6,812 nucleotides of DNA, from the NCBI GenBank assembly GCA_027055005.1, contig JALUNR010000208.1:1-6812 (forward strand), read 5' to 3'. The notes beneath the pieces were generated by a model. That model was given only the letters and a program-made list of their open reading frames with translations, ran no database searches and was not told the origin of the DNA. Positions 1-6,595 of this stretch are shown here, in pieces (positions within the stretch are counted from its first letter, which is position 1; each line of letters opens with the position of its first letter). Both the position numbers and the translations under genes were made by a program. This DNA is from Campylobacterales bacterium (GTDB taxonomy: Bacteria; Campylobacterota; Campylobacteria; Campylobacterales; QNZT01).

Positions 1-1267
1 CTTTTTGCATGATAAAAGCTTTTATTACTAACTCTTGCATCTGTTTCGAAGAGATAGTAGGAGTATCATTTAAGTTGATTTCTTCCATTTGTACATAAAT
101 ATCTATTCTATCAAGAAGTGGAGAGGATAGTTTGTTTTTATATCTTTTTATTTCTATATCATTGCATCTGCATTCTTTTGATTTACTAAAAAGATTTCCG
201 CAAGGACAAGGATTTTGAGCAGCTACAAACATAAACTTTGTTTCATATTCTATTTTATCTTTTGTTCTTGAAATAAGGATTTTATGATCTTGTAAAGGTT
301 CTCTAAGACTTTCTAGTACAGATTTTGAAAACATTGGTAATTCATCTGCAAAAAATATTCCATTATTACAAATAGCTACTTCACCTATTGCCCTATTTGC
401 TCCACCAAATATACTTGAACGACTAGCTGTATGATGAGGGCTTCTAAACTCTCTTAACGGAGTAAAATCAACCTCTTTAAGGCTAAGTGCATCTAGTTTT
501 GCTCTTTCTAAAATCTCTTCTAAACTTGAAGGTGGCATAATATATCTTAATCTTTTAGAACACATACTTTTCCCACACCCAGGACTTCCTTCATACAAGA
601 TATTGTGAAATCCTGCTGTTGCTATAAGTGAAGCTCTTTTTGCTCTCTCTTGTCCTTTTATATCTAAAAAATCCTCTTGAAAATTTTTTAAATAGTAGTA
701 CTTTTTGCCGTTTATCTCTATATTTTTATATGAAAAATCAACTTTTGTTTTTTGCGGATTTATTTTATCTTCTTTTAAATTCTCAATAACATCTTCTAAA
801 TTTTCAAAACAAGCTATATGTAACTCTGGTATTTTTGATATTTTTTTATAACTTTCTTTTGGAATAATAATAATTTTATCTTTTAAATGCTTTGCTAAAG
901 ATAGAATAATAGGAAAAATATAGTTAGTATCTTTGATTTTTCCATCAAGTCCTAATTCTCCAAAAGCAACATATTTTGAAAAATCTATCTTTTCTTTATA
1001 TAAAGCTATCAAGAGTGCCATAGGTAAGTCAAAGTGTGTTCCTTCTTTTTTTATATCAGAAGGGGATAAATTTATAACAAGTTTTTGGGGAGGAAATTTA
1101 AATTTTATATGATTTAGGGCTGATTGACACCTGCCAATTGCTTCTTTTACAGATATTTGAGCAACACCTAGTATTGAAGTTCCTGGAAGACCTCTCATAA
1201 AAGATACTTCAACATCAACTTCTTTTACATCTATACCCAAAATAGTAGCACATAGTATCTTTTTCAT
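1..1267 (-). CDS. comM: YifB/ComM-family Mg-chelatase-like AAA+ ATPase, 3' end cut by window edge
   Basis: An open frame of 422 codons runs from ATG at 1265-1267 to the left edge without a stop; family members are about 500 residues, so roughly 80 C-terminal residues are missing. The N-terminal domain has the family pattern: MRGLPG (24-29), SVKEA (39-43) and INLSPSDIKKEGTHFDLP, the Lon-like part of YifB. The AAA+ part follows with Walker A GSPGCGKS (227-234), the chelatase signature SPHHTAS, Walker B FFADELP (D308, E309), sensor-1 region AAQNPCPCG (349-357) with a second CRC pair (366-368), and the arginine-bearing SSPLLDRID (R387). In naturally competent bacteria ComM is a hexameric helicase that promotes branch migration during integration of transformed DNA; a role here in transformation or recombination is inferred from family. 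The start lies 4 bases after the def stop and has no good Shine-Dalgarno of its own, so coupling to def is likely. The start matches the family N-terminus. Confidence 0.93.
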   Translation of the reverse strand, partial: MKKILCATILGIDVKEVDVEVSFMRGLPGTSILGVAQISVKEAIGRCQSALNHIKFKFPPQKLVINLSPSDIKKEGTHFDLPMALLIALYKEKIDFSKYVAFGELGLDGKIKDTNYIFPIILSLAKHLKDKIIIIPKESYKKISKIPELHIACFENLEDVIENLKEDKINPQKTKVDFSYKNIEINGKKYYYLKNFQEDFLDIKGQERAKRASLIATAGFHNILYEGSPGCGKSMCSKRLRYIMPPSSLEEILERAKLDALSLKEVDFTPLREFRSPHHTASRSSIFGGANRAIGEVAICNNGIFFADELPMFSKSVLESLREPLQDHKILISRTKDKIEYETKFMFVAAQNPCPCGNLFSKSKECRCNDIEIKRYKNKLSSPLLDRIDIYVQMEEINLNDTPTISSKQMQELVIKAFIMQK

Positions 1268-1271
1268 GACA

Positions 1272-1787
1272 CTACTTCTTTTTTAACTTTTTTTTCCACT
1301 CTTTTTCAAATTTTTTTCTTTTTAAAAATGAAAGTTTTTCTATAAACAAATGTCCATTTAAGTGATCTGTTTCATGCTGAAAAGCTATCGCCATAAGTCC
1401 ATCATATTCTTTTATATGTTCTTTCCCATATCTATCAAAAAAACTAACTTTTATATTTTTTGCTCTTTTTACATCTTCATAATATTCAGGAACACTAAGG
1501 CAGCCCTCTTGATAAGTTGTTTCTCCATCCATTTCTAATATTTTTGGATTTATTACTTCTAGCAAGTCCTCTTTGTATTGTTTTTCTTCACCTTCTCTAA
1601 CTAAATTTATGATAAGAGCTTGCAAATCAATACCTATTTGGATAGATGCTAATCCTATACCATTCTTGGCAATCATAGTTTCATACATATCATCTAAAAG
1701 TGTATGGAGTTTTTGATTAAACTCTTTTACCTCTTTTGATACAAGTTTCAGTCTTTTGTCTGGATAAACTACTATATCTCTTATCAT
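1272..1787 (-). CDS. def: peptide deformylase
   Basis: Removes the formyl group from the initiator methionine of nascent proteins as they leave the ribosome. The 171-residue product has the usual bacterial length and all three family motifs in order: motif 1 GIGLASIQ (43-50), motif 2 EGCLS (94-98) with metal ligand C96, and motif 3 QHETDHLNG (137-145) with metal ligands H138 and H142 and catalytic E139. Motif 1 is slightly off the common GIGLAAPQ form (A to S and P to I), but its conserved Gly and Gln are kept. The C-terminus (about 151-171) is a very basic helix-like tail; in E. coli the C-terminal helix of deformylase docks on the ribosome, so a similar role is inferred. The ATG shares one base with the stop of the upstream GGDEF-like gene (TAATG), and AAGGAC at 1795-1800 serves as Shine-Dalgarno. 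The gene is the fourth of the tig operon. Confidence 0.97.
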   Translation of the reverse strand: MIRDIVVYPDKRLKLVSKEVKEFNQKLHTLLDDMYETMIAKNGIGLASIQIGIDLQALIINLVREGEEKQYKEDLLEVINPKILEMDGETTYQEGCLSVPEYYEDVKRAKNIKVSFFDRYGKEHIKEYDGLMAIAFQHETDHLNGHLFIEKLSFLKRKKFEKEWKKKLKKK

Positions 1788-2797
1788 TATAAAAGTCCTT
1801 TAATAACATCACTTATGACTTCATCTACACTCATAGTTGAATTTATTTCGATAACAGAAGTATCTATCTTAGCTTGAATAGGAATTGAGTTTATAATAAA
1901 ATTTGAAAAAGAGACAAATTTTTTGATACTTTCAACTGCTTTTAATGCTTCACTTTTTGCGGTATGTTTTAAAAGTAGTAAAAATATACCATCTTCATAA
2001 TGAGCTAAAATATCACTTCTTCTTGATCTGTCAAGTATCATTTTAGCTATTGTTTTTATAACTATGTCTTTATCTTTATTTAACTTAATACTTTTTAATA
2101 TATCTTTATCTATACAAAAAGCAATAACATTATTTTTATAATCAAAATTTTTTAAGTTTTCTAATTCATTTTTTAAAACTTCAAAGAAGTATTTTTTATT
2201 GTAAACTCCATATTTTTTATCAAAAATAGATTCTTTATTAAATTCTTTGATAAGTTCTGTTAAATTAAGATAATCTTGTTTTACTTTTTCTTGTTCTTTT
2301 TCTATTGAAAGTGTCGCTTGGGTTATTTTTGATTCAAAACCTCTAATATTCGCCATAGTTGGGTTTTTACTAAGTTCAACACCCTTTGATTTTATAAAAT
2401 TTTTAATTTTAGCAATCTTTGAATAGTTTGTATTTATATCATCCAATAAAGTTTTGGTTTTGTCAAAACTTTCATTTAGAAAATAATCTACCTTTGACAT
2501 ATATTCTTTTTCTATTTCACTATCATTTTCAAGATGTAAAATTTCCTCAATAGCTGCTCTTTGGGCAGGAGATTTTTCTATAAGCATTTTTTCAAAATAA
2601 TTCATATAGTTTGAGGGAGAGGGTAAGACATCATCTTTTTTCATTTTTTCTATAACTTGTTTAGCAAAAAGATTTATATTTTGAAATCTTTTTTTTGGCT
2701 CTATCTTTTTGTTAGTTACTTCCATATCTTTTTTATCTTTTCCTATTCCCTCATTACTCATAACTTTACCTGCTTTATCTATTTTGTAAAGTCCCAT
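1787..2797 (-). CDS. degenerate GGDEF-domain protein, probably catalytically inactive
   Basis: The 336-residue protein has no signal peptide or membrane segment. A charged N-terminus leads into a helical region (about 40-185) including LPSPSNYMNYFE (58-69), which resembles the helical N-terminal part of some diguanylate cyclases, then a coiled-coil-like stretch around 155-190. The C-terminal 190-336 aligns with GGDEF domains: DKKYGVYNKKYF (193-204) matches the usual DxLTGLxNRRxF, CIDKDILK matches the metal-binding DxDxFK, and RRSDILAHYEDGIFLLLL is the signature strand. The GGDEF tetrad itself is replaced by EDGI (268-271), the Asn-Asp after FK is K238-L239, and the usual C-terminal AKxxGRN tail is absent. 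Cyclic-di-GMP synthesis is therefore unlikely; a binding or scaffold role is possible. The start has no clear ribosome site; ATG 2759-2761 (residue 13), preceded by AGG, is a real alternative. The gene sits 5 bases after clpP and overlaps def by one base. Confidence 0.88.
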   Translation of the reverse strand: MGLYKIDKAGKVMSNEGIGKDKKDMEVTNKKIEPKKRFQNINLFAKQVIEKMKKDDVLPSPSNYMNYFEKMLIEKSPAQRAAIEEILHLENDSEIEKEYMSKVDYFLNESFDKTKTLLDDINTNYSKIAKIKNFIKSKGVELSKNPTMANIRGFESKITQATLSIEKEQEKVKQDYLNLTELIKEFNKESIFDKKYGVYNKKYFFEVLKNELENLKNFDYKNNVIAFCIDKDILKSIKLNKDKDIVIKTIAKMILDRSRRSDILAHYEDGIFLLLLKHTAKSEALKAVESIKKFVSFSNFIINSIPIQAKIDTSVIEINSTMSVDEVISDVIKGLL

Positions 2798-2802
2798 TTT
2801 AC

Positions 2803-3387
2803 TTATAAACTTCTTGTTAGTACTTTATCTATAAGTCCATACTCCATAGCTTCCTTCGCACTCATGAAAAAGTCTCTTTCTGTATCAGCTTGAAGTTTTT
2901 CTAGTGGTTGACCTGTTTGAGATGCTAAGATACCATTTAGCTCATCTTTCATTCTTTGAATCTCTTTAGCTTGGATTTGTATATCTGTTGCTTGCCCTTG
3001 AGCACCACCTAATGGTTGATGTATCATAACACGAGCATGAGGAAGAGCATATCTCTTTCCTTTAGCTCCTGAGCTTAGTAAAAATGCTCCCATAGATGCC
3101 GCTTGACCTATACAAATAGTGCAAACATCTGGTTTTATGTAGTTCATAGTATCAAACATACTCATACCACTTGTTATAACACCACCTGGAGAGTTTATGT
3201 ATAAAAATATATCTTTATCTGGGTCTTCAGCCTCTAAAAAAAGTAACTGTGCAACTACTGTTGAAGCAACTGCATCATTTACTTCTCCACTTAGCATGAT
3301 GATTCTATCTTTTAGAAGTCTTGAGTATATATCATAACTTCTCTCTCCACGACCTGTTTTTTCTACTACTATTGGAACATAACTCAA
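2803..3387 (-). CDS. clpP: ATP-dependent Clp protease proteolytic subunit
   Basis: Serine peptidase that forms two stacked seven-subunit rings and degrades proteins delivered by ClpX or ClpA in the cytoplasm. The 194-residue length is typical. The catalytic triad is S98 in GQAASMGA, H123 in MIHQPLGG and D172 in ERDFFMSA, each in its conserved context. The oxyanion-hole strand SPGG is at 66-69. The N-terminus has RGERSYDIYSRLLKDRI, which in this family follows the axial loops; no long propeptide is seen. Translation appears to begin at a TTG codon (3385-3387): no in-frame ATG occurs before residue 31, the product from TTG aligns with known ClpP N-termini, and an AAGGAT site lies 6 bases upstream. 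It is second in the operon, 17 bases after tig, an arrangement common in bacteria and fitting a shared role in handling new and misfolded proteins. Confidence 0.97.
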   Translation of the reverse strand: MSYVPIVVEKTGRGERSYDIYSRLLKDRIIMLSGEVNDAVASTVVAQLLFLEAEDPDKDIFLYINSPGGVITSGMSMFDTMNYIKPDVCTICIGQAASMGAFLLSSGAKGKRYALPHARVMIHQPLGGAQGQATDIQIQAKEIQRMKDELNGILASQTGQPLEKLQADTERDFFMSAKEAMEYGLIDKVLTRSL

Positions 3388-3393
3388 TTTAAC

Positions 3394-3399
3394 ATCCTT
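3394..3399 (-). promoter_or_regulatory. clpP ribosome binding site supporting a TTG start
   Basis: On the minus strand AAGGAT lies 6 bases before TTG at 3385-3387, with its AGGA core 7 bases away. This decides the clpP start, since the only nearby ATG (3393-3395) overlaps the site itself, is out of frame and stops after three codons. Confidence 0.75.
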
Positions 3400-3404
3400 T
3401 TTTA

Positions 3405-4709
3405 TTATTTTGATTCTCTTTTTTCATCAAAAAGCTTGTTAAATAGTCTATCTTCAACGATTGCCATCTTAACAGCTGGTAACAATCCTTGCTCTTCATA
3501 ACTTTTTAACATCTCTTGTGGATTTTGTCCCATTTGTAAAGCTTCAAAGTAAAGTGTTTGCATAACTTCTTGGTCATTTACTTCAACACCTTCAAGTTTA
3601 GCTAGTTCATCAACTAGAAAAGTGATTTTCACACTATCACTAGCTTCTTTTCTAAACTCTTCTCTTTTAGCTTTATAAATCTCTTCATCCTCAGAGAACT
3701 TTTTAATCTCTTCTTCACTCATATCTGATAAAACTCTTCTAAATGCTATATCCATCTCTTGTTCAACAATAGATTTTGGTAGATCTATGTTGAACTTTTC
3801 AACTAGAGTTTCTACATATTTTGGCTTAATTTCATCAGCATATATAGGTGCTAATTTTTCAGCTAAAAGTTGTTTTTCTACTCTTTCTTCAAGCATCTCT
3901 TTTGTTGGTTTCTCTTCATTTGGAAGAAGTTGTTTAAGAGTCTCTTCACTTATATCGTCAGAAATCTTTTTTTCTTGAATCTCATGAAGGGTAACTTTAA
4001 AAACTGCCTCTTTTCCTGCTAAATCTTTTGCTCCATACTCAGCTGGGAATGTGACTTTTACATCTTTAGTCTCTCCAACTTTCATACCAACCATACCATC
4101 TTCAAATCCAGGGATAAAGCTACCACTTCCTATTTCTAAAAGATGTCCCTCAGCTTTTCCACCTTCAAATGCTTTATCATCTACAAAACCTTCAAAATCA
4201 ATCAATGCAAAATCACCTTTTTGAAGTTCATCTCTCCCTTCTACTTTAGTCATAGGTGATACTGCTTTTAACATAGTATTGATTTTATCTTTTACTTCAT
4301 CTTTAGAAACTTCTGGAGTTTCAATATCAGGGATTAATTCTTTATACCCCTCTATTTTTATCTCTGGTTTTGTAGCTACACTTAAACTTATCTCTATCAT
4401 TCCATCTTTTTCTTCAAATTTTTCAACAATAGGTTCACCTATAAGTTTATTTGCATCTAGCTCTAACTCTTTTAAACCTTTATCATAAGCATTTCTAACA
4501 GCTTCATTTTTTGCATCTTCTGCTAGTTTAGCTCCATATCTTTTTTTTACAACAGCTACTGGAACTTTTCCTTTTCTAAATCCAGGTATATCCATATTTT
4601 TAGCAGCATCTTTTGCAAATTTATCTACATTTTGCTCTATAGTTTTAGAATCAATAGTTGCATCAATCTGTGCATTTGCACTATCTAATTTTTTTGTTGT
4701 TATTTCCAT
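3405..4709 (-). CDS. tig: trigger factor, ribosome-associated chaperone and prolyl isomerase
   Basis: Binds the ribosome near the exit tunnel and shields nascent chains; it also carries peptidyl-prolyl isomerase activity. The 434 residues match the family length (about 430). The N-terminal ribosome-binding domain (about 1-115) contains the signature GFRKGKVP (43-50), equivalent to the GFRxGKxP loop that contacts the ribosome. The FKBP-like domain (about 160-245) has GDFALIDFEG, the FIPGFEDGMVGMKVGE stretch (198-213) and a FPAEYG turn. The acidic, helical C-terminal region (about 250-434) forms the substrate-cradling arms. ATG at 4707-4709 is preceded by AAGGAT at 4716-4721, a good Shine-Dalgarno spacing. 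It is first in the operon; the only divergent promoter region in the window lies just upstream. Nothing is unusual in the sequence. Confidence 0.97.
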   Translation of the reverse strand: MEITTKKLDSANAQIDATIDSKTIEQNVDKFAKDAAKNMDIPGFRKGKVPVAVVKKRYGAKLAEDAKNEAVRNAYDKGLKELELDANKLIGEPIVEKFEEKDGMIEISLSVATKPEIKIEGYKELIPDIETPEVSKDEVKDKINTMLKAVSPMTKVEGRDELQKGDFALIDFEGFVDDKAFEGGKAEGHLLEIGSGSFIPGFEDGMVGMKVGETKDVKVTFPAEYGAKDLAGKEAVFKVTLHEIQEKKISDDISEETLKQLLPNEEKPTKEMLEERVEKQLLAEKLAPIYADEIKPKYVETLVEKFNIDLPKSIVEQEMDIAFRRVLSDMSEEEIKKFSEDEEIYKAKREEFRKEASDSVKITFLVDELAKLEGVEVNDQEVMQTLYFEALQMGQNPQEMLKSYEEQGLLPAVKMAIVEDRLFNKLFDEKRESK

Positions 4710-4742
4710 TAATTTATCCTTACAATATTTAAAATTTTCGCG

Positions 4743-4751
4743 AGTTTATCA
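4743..4751 (-). promoter_or_regulatory. candidate promoter of the tig-clpP-GGDEF-def-comM operon
   Basis: The minus strand reads TGATAAACT, an extended -10 pattern (TGn plus TAAACT, four of six consensus bases). It lies about 34 bases before the tig ATG, and transcription would begin around 4736-4738, leaving a leader of about 28 bases that contains the AAGGAT ribosome site. No -35 box is evident, as is usual for housekeeping promoters in Campylobacterota. The AT-rich context produces many such matches, so this is a moderate call. Confidence 0.4.
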
Positions 4752-4769
4752 AAACTTAGCTTTTAAGTG

Positions 4770-4775
4770 TATAAT
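4770..4775 (+). promoter_or_regulatory. -10 element for the lipoprotein-nfo pair
   Basis: A perfect TATAAT preceded by TTTTAAGTG, resembling the T-rich upstream context of Campylobacterota sigma-70 promoters, which lack a defined -35. The expected start point is near 4782, inside a run of nine T (4778-4786), giving a leader of about 20 bases before ATG 4803. It stands nearly back to back with the presumed tig promoter. Confidence 0.6.
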
Positions 4776-4790
4776 GCTTTTTTTTTAATG

Positions 4791-4796
4791 AAGGGA
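4791..4796 (+). promoter_or_regulatory. ribosome binding site fixing the lipoprotein start
   Basis: AAGGGA lies 6 bases before ATG 4803-4805. It supports that codon over the GTG at 4767, which overlaps the TATAAT promoter element, and over ATG 4788, which has no ribosome site. Confidence 0.7.
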
Positions 4797-4802
4797 TTTA
4801 TC

Positions 4803-5306
4803 ATGAAAGTAACAATTTTTACCATAATAACAATGTTGTTGATAACAGGATGTTCAACTAAAACTCTATTTATTAAAAAACCTATTAAAATAGTTAATAA
4901 AAGTAAAAAAATCACTATGAAAACTAAAAAGTTTGCTTTTTCAGATACAGGATTTTATAAAAGTGATGACAAACTTATACAGATACAAGCTTATTCAACT
5001 GGTGTTGCAGTTGCTAACTTGAAGTTTTATAAGACAAGTGATAGTGTATGTGTAGGACATAAGTGTACAAATAGAAAGTATTTTAATGATAACTTTTTAT
5101 CAAAGTATTATCCAAACAAATTGATAGTAAATATACTATCTGCAAAACCTATTATGGATGCAAAAAATATGATAAAAACCAAGGATGGATTTACTCAAAA
5201 TATCAAAACAGCTAAGTATAATATAACTTACAAAGTTTCGCCTTACTCTATATATTTCAAAGATAGATTGAATAAAATTATTATTAAGTTAAAGGATTTA
5301 AAATAA
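4803..5306 (+). CDS. small lipoprotein of unknown function
   Basis: From ATG 4803 the product is 167 residues. It begins with a short positive N-terminus, a hydrophobic stretch and a lipobox ITGC (14-17), so signal peptidase II should cleave before C17, leaving a lipidated Cys followed by Ser; Ser at +2 is usually compatible with outer-membrane sorting. The mature part is lysine-rich near the anchor (20-43), then carries FSDTGFYK (46-53), a CVGHKC cysteine pair (C83, C88) and a YYPNKL...ILSAKPIM segment (102-118). I recall similar small lipoproteins in Campylobacterota genomes but cannot name the family, and assign no function. The start was chosen for its ribosome site and because it gives a proper signal peptide. 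The stop overlaps the nfo start by one base (TAATG), so the two are probably co-transcribed and coupled; no functional link is evident. Confidence 0.85.
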   Translation: MKVTIFTIITMLLITGCSTKTLFIKKPIKIVNKSKKITMKTKKFAFSDTGFYKSDDKLIQIQAYSTGVAVANLKFYKTSDSVCVGHKCTNRKYFNDNFLSKYYPNKLIVNILSAKPIMDAKNMIKTKDGFTQNIKTAKYNITYKVSPYSIYFKDRLNKIIIKLKDLK

Positions 5307-6151
5307 TGAAATATTTTGGTGCTCATGTAAGTGCAAGTGGTGGAGTTTTCAACGCCCCTCTAAATGCAAAAAAGATTGATGCAAAAGCTTTTGCAATGTT
5401 TACTAAAAATCAAAGACAATGGAAAGCAAAACCTTATGATGAAAAAGTGATAGAAAAGTTTAAAACAAATCTTCAAGAAGTTGGGATAAAACCAGAAATG
5501 GTACTTCCTCATGATAGTTATCTCATAAACCTTGGTCATCCTGAACTTGAGCAAAGAGAAAAATCTCTAAATGCTTTTATAGATGAAGCAAAAAGATGTG
5601 AACAGTTAGGACTTAAACTTTTAAATTTTCATCCAGGAAGCCATTTGAAAAAGCTAAGTGAAGAGGAAAGTTTAGACTATATAGTTGAAAATATAAATAA
5701 AACATTAGAGCTTACAAAAGATGTTTGTCTTGTTATAGAAAACACAGCAGGGCAAGGAAGTAATCTTGGATATAAGTTTGAACATTTATCTTATATTATA
5801 AATAAATCTATAGATAAAAATCGTGTTGGAGTTTGCATCGATACTTGTCATCTTTTTGTTAGTGGATATGATATAAGAACAAAGCAAGAGTACGATGCAA
5901 CTTGGAAAAAGTTTGATGAAGTGGTGGGATTTAAGTATTTAAAAGGGATGCATATAAATGACTCTTTAACACCCTTTGCATCAAAAAAAGATAGACATCA
6001 AAGTTTAGGAAAAGGTGAAATAGGACTTGATGCTTTTAAATGGATAGCAAATGATAAAAGAATGGATGATATACCACTTGTTTTAGAAACTATTGATGAT
6101 AGTATTTGGAAAGAGGAGATAGAACTTTTATACTCTTTTATTGATCAGTAA
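5306..6151 (+). CDS. nfo: endonuclease IV (AP endonuclease)
   Basis: Cuts DNA on the 5' side of abasic sites and removes blocked 3' ends in base-excision repair. The 281 residues match the usual 280-285. The N-terminal GAHVSASGG (5-13) is the family hallmark. All nine ligands of the trinuclear zinc site are present, at positions that equal the E. coli numbering: H69, H109, E145, D179, H182, H216, D229, H231 and E261, within motifs NFHPG, IENTAGQG (144-151), CIDTCHLFVSGYD (177-189), HINDS (216-220), DRHQSLGKGEIG (229-240) and LVLETID. AAAGGA at 5291-5296 inside the end of the lipoprotein gene is the ribosome site, 9 bases before ATG. The start overlaps the lipoprotein stop by one base. Its 3' end overlaps the convergent rhodanese gene by 7 bases, so no terminator space exists between them. 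Confidence 0.98.
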   Translation: MKYFGAHVSASGGVFNAPLNAKKIDAKAFAMFTKNQRQWKAKPYDEKVIEKFKTNLQEVGIKPEMVLPHDSYLINLGHPELEQREKSLNAFIDEAKRCEQLGLKLLNFHPGSHLKKLSEEESLDYIVENINKTLELTKDVCLVIENTAGQGSNLGYKFEHLSYIINKSIDKNRVGVCIDTCHLFVSGYDIRTKQEYDATWKKFDEVVGFKYLKGMHINDSLTPFASKKDRHQSLGKGEIGLDAFKWIANDKRMDDIPLVLETIDDSIWKEEIELLYSFIDQ

Positions 6152-6576
6152 CTCCCTGTAACTGGATTTGGTTTTAAGTCCTTTTTAGTGGTCTTAAATC
6201 CTTGCATCAAGTATCCATAAGTAATGCCACCCTTTAAATCATAGACATTTTTAAAACCGATTTGTTTATCTAAAAAATTTCCTACAGTATTTGTTCTACT
6301 TCCAGTTCTACAAACTAAAACAAATGGCTGATTTTTATCTTTTACATACTTTGAAAACTTAGCTAACCAAGCTTTTGGATCATACTTTCCATTTTCACTA
6401 AAAAACATTATCTTTTTACTTCCTGGTATCACACCAGTTTCTTTCCACTCACTAGGAGTTCTTATATCTATGATAACTACATCTTTTCCTAAAGTTTTTA
6501 TACTTTTGTAATCTATATGTTTAAAGTCTGCAAAAAGACTTATGCTTAGTAGGATTAGTAAAAATATCTTTTTCAT
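6145..6576 (-). CDS. exported single-domain rhodanese-like protein
   Basis: The 143-residue product opens with a Sec-type signal peptide: MKK, a hydrophobic core (4-15) and a plausible cleavage after A16 (SLFA then DFKH), so it should act in the periplasm. The mature part is one rhodanese domain: IDIRTPSEW (36-44), the GVIPGS turn (48-53, where most relatives have GxIxGA) and the active loop CRTGSRT with the sulfur-carrying C89. The six-residue loop with two Arg matches sulfurtransferases rather than Cdc25-like phosphatases. VYDLKGGITYGY (111-122) is the usual C-terminal GG segment. The family moves sulfane sulfur between carriers; the donor and acceptor here are unknown, and a periplasmic thiosulfate or polysulfide role is only inference. 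AAGGAGT at 6581-6587 is a strong Shine-Dalgarno about 5 bases before ATG 6574-6576. It lies 50 bases after the restriction-type gene and converges on nfo with a 7-base overlap. Confidence 0.93.
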   Translation of the reverse strand: MKKIFLLILLSISLFADFKHIDYKSIKTLGKDVVIIDIRTPSEWKETGVIPGSKKIMFFSENGKYDPKAWLAKFSKYVKDKNQPFVLVCRTGSRTNTVGNFLDKQIGFKNVYDLKGGITYGYLMQGFKTTKKDLKPNPVTGSY

Positions 6577-6595
6577 GAAAACTCCTTTTTGTTAT

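Noticed and set aside
2657..2893. Plus-strand open frame of 78 codons across the clpP/GGDEF junction
   Set aside because: It is antisense to two convincing genes, its composition (Phe, Tyr and Ser rich) is that of a reverse-strand shadow in AT-rich DNA, and it has no recognisable domain.
3787..3978. Plus-strand open frame of 63 codons inside tig
   Set aside because: Antisense to the trigger factor C-terminal region; Ser/Phe-rich shadow composition.
4279..4488. Plus-strand open frame of 69 codons inside tig
   Set aside because: Antisense to the trigger factor gene with shadow composition and no start signals.
4767..4802. Upstream GTG start extending the lipoprotein by 12 residues
   Set aside because: The GTG overlaps the TATAAT promoter element and so lies upstream of the likely transcript start; it would also place extra residues before a well-formed lipoprotein signal.
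5360..5554. Minus-strand open frame of 64 codons inside nfo
   Set aside because: Antisense to a fully conserved endonuclease IV; no domain and no ribosome site of note.
6108..6138. AAAGAG...CTCTTT inverted repeat near the nfo 3' end as a terminator
   Set aside because: The stem is six AT-rich pairs with a loop of about 19 bases, lies inside the coding sequence and has no following T run.
6143..6162. Repeated GTAACT (twice) at the nfo/rhodanese junction as a possible attachment or regulatory site
   Set aside because: Six-base repeats are expected by chance in such DNA, one copy encodes the nfo end and the other the rhodanese end, and no further copies were seen.
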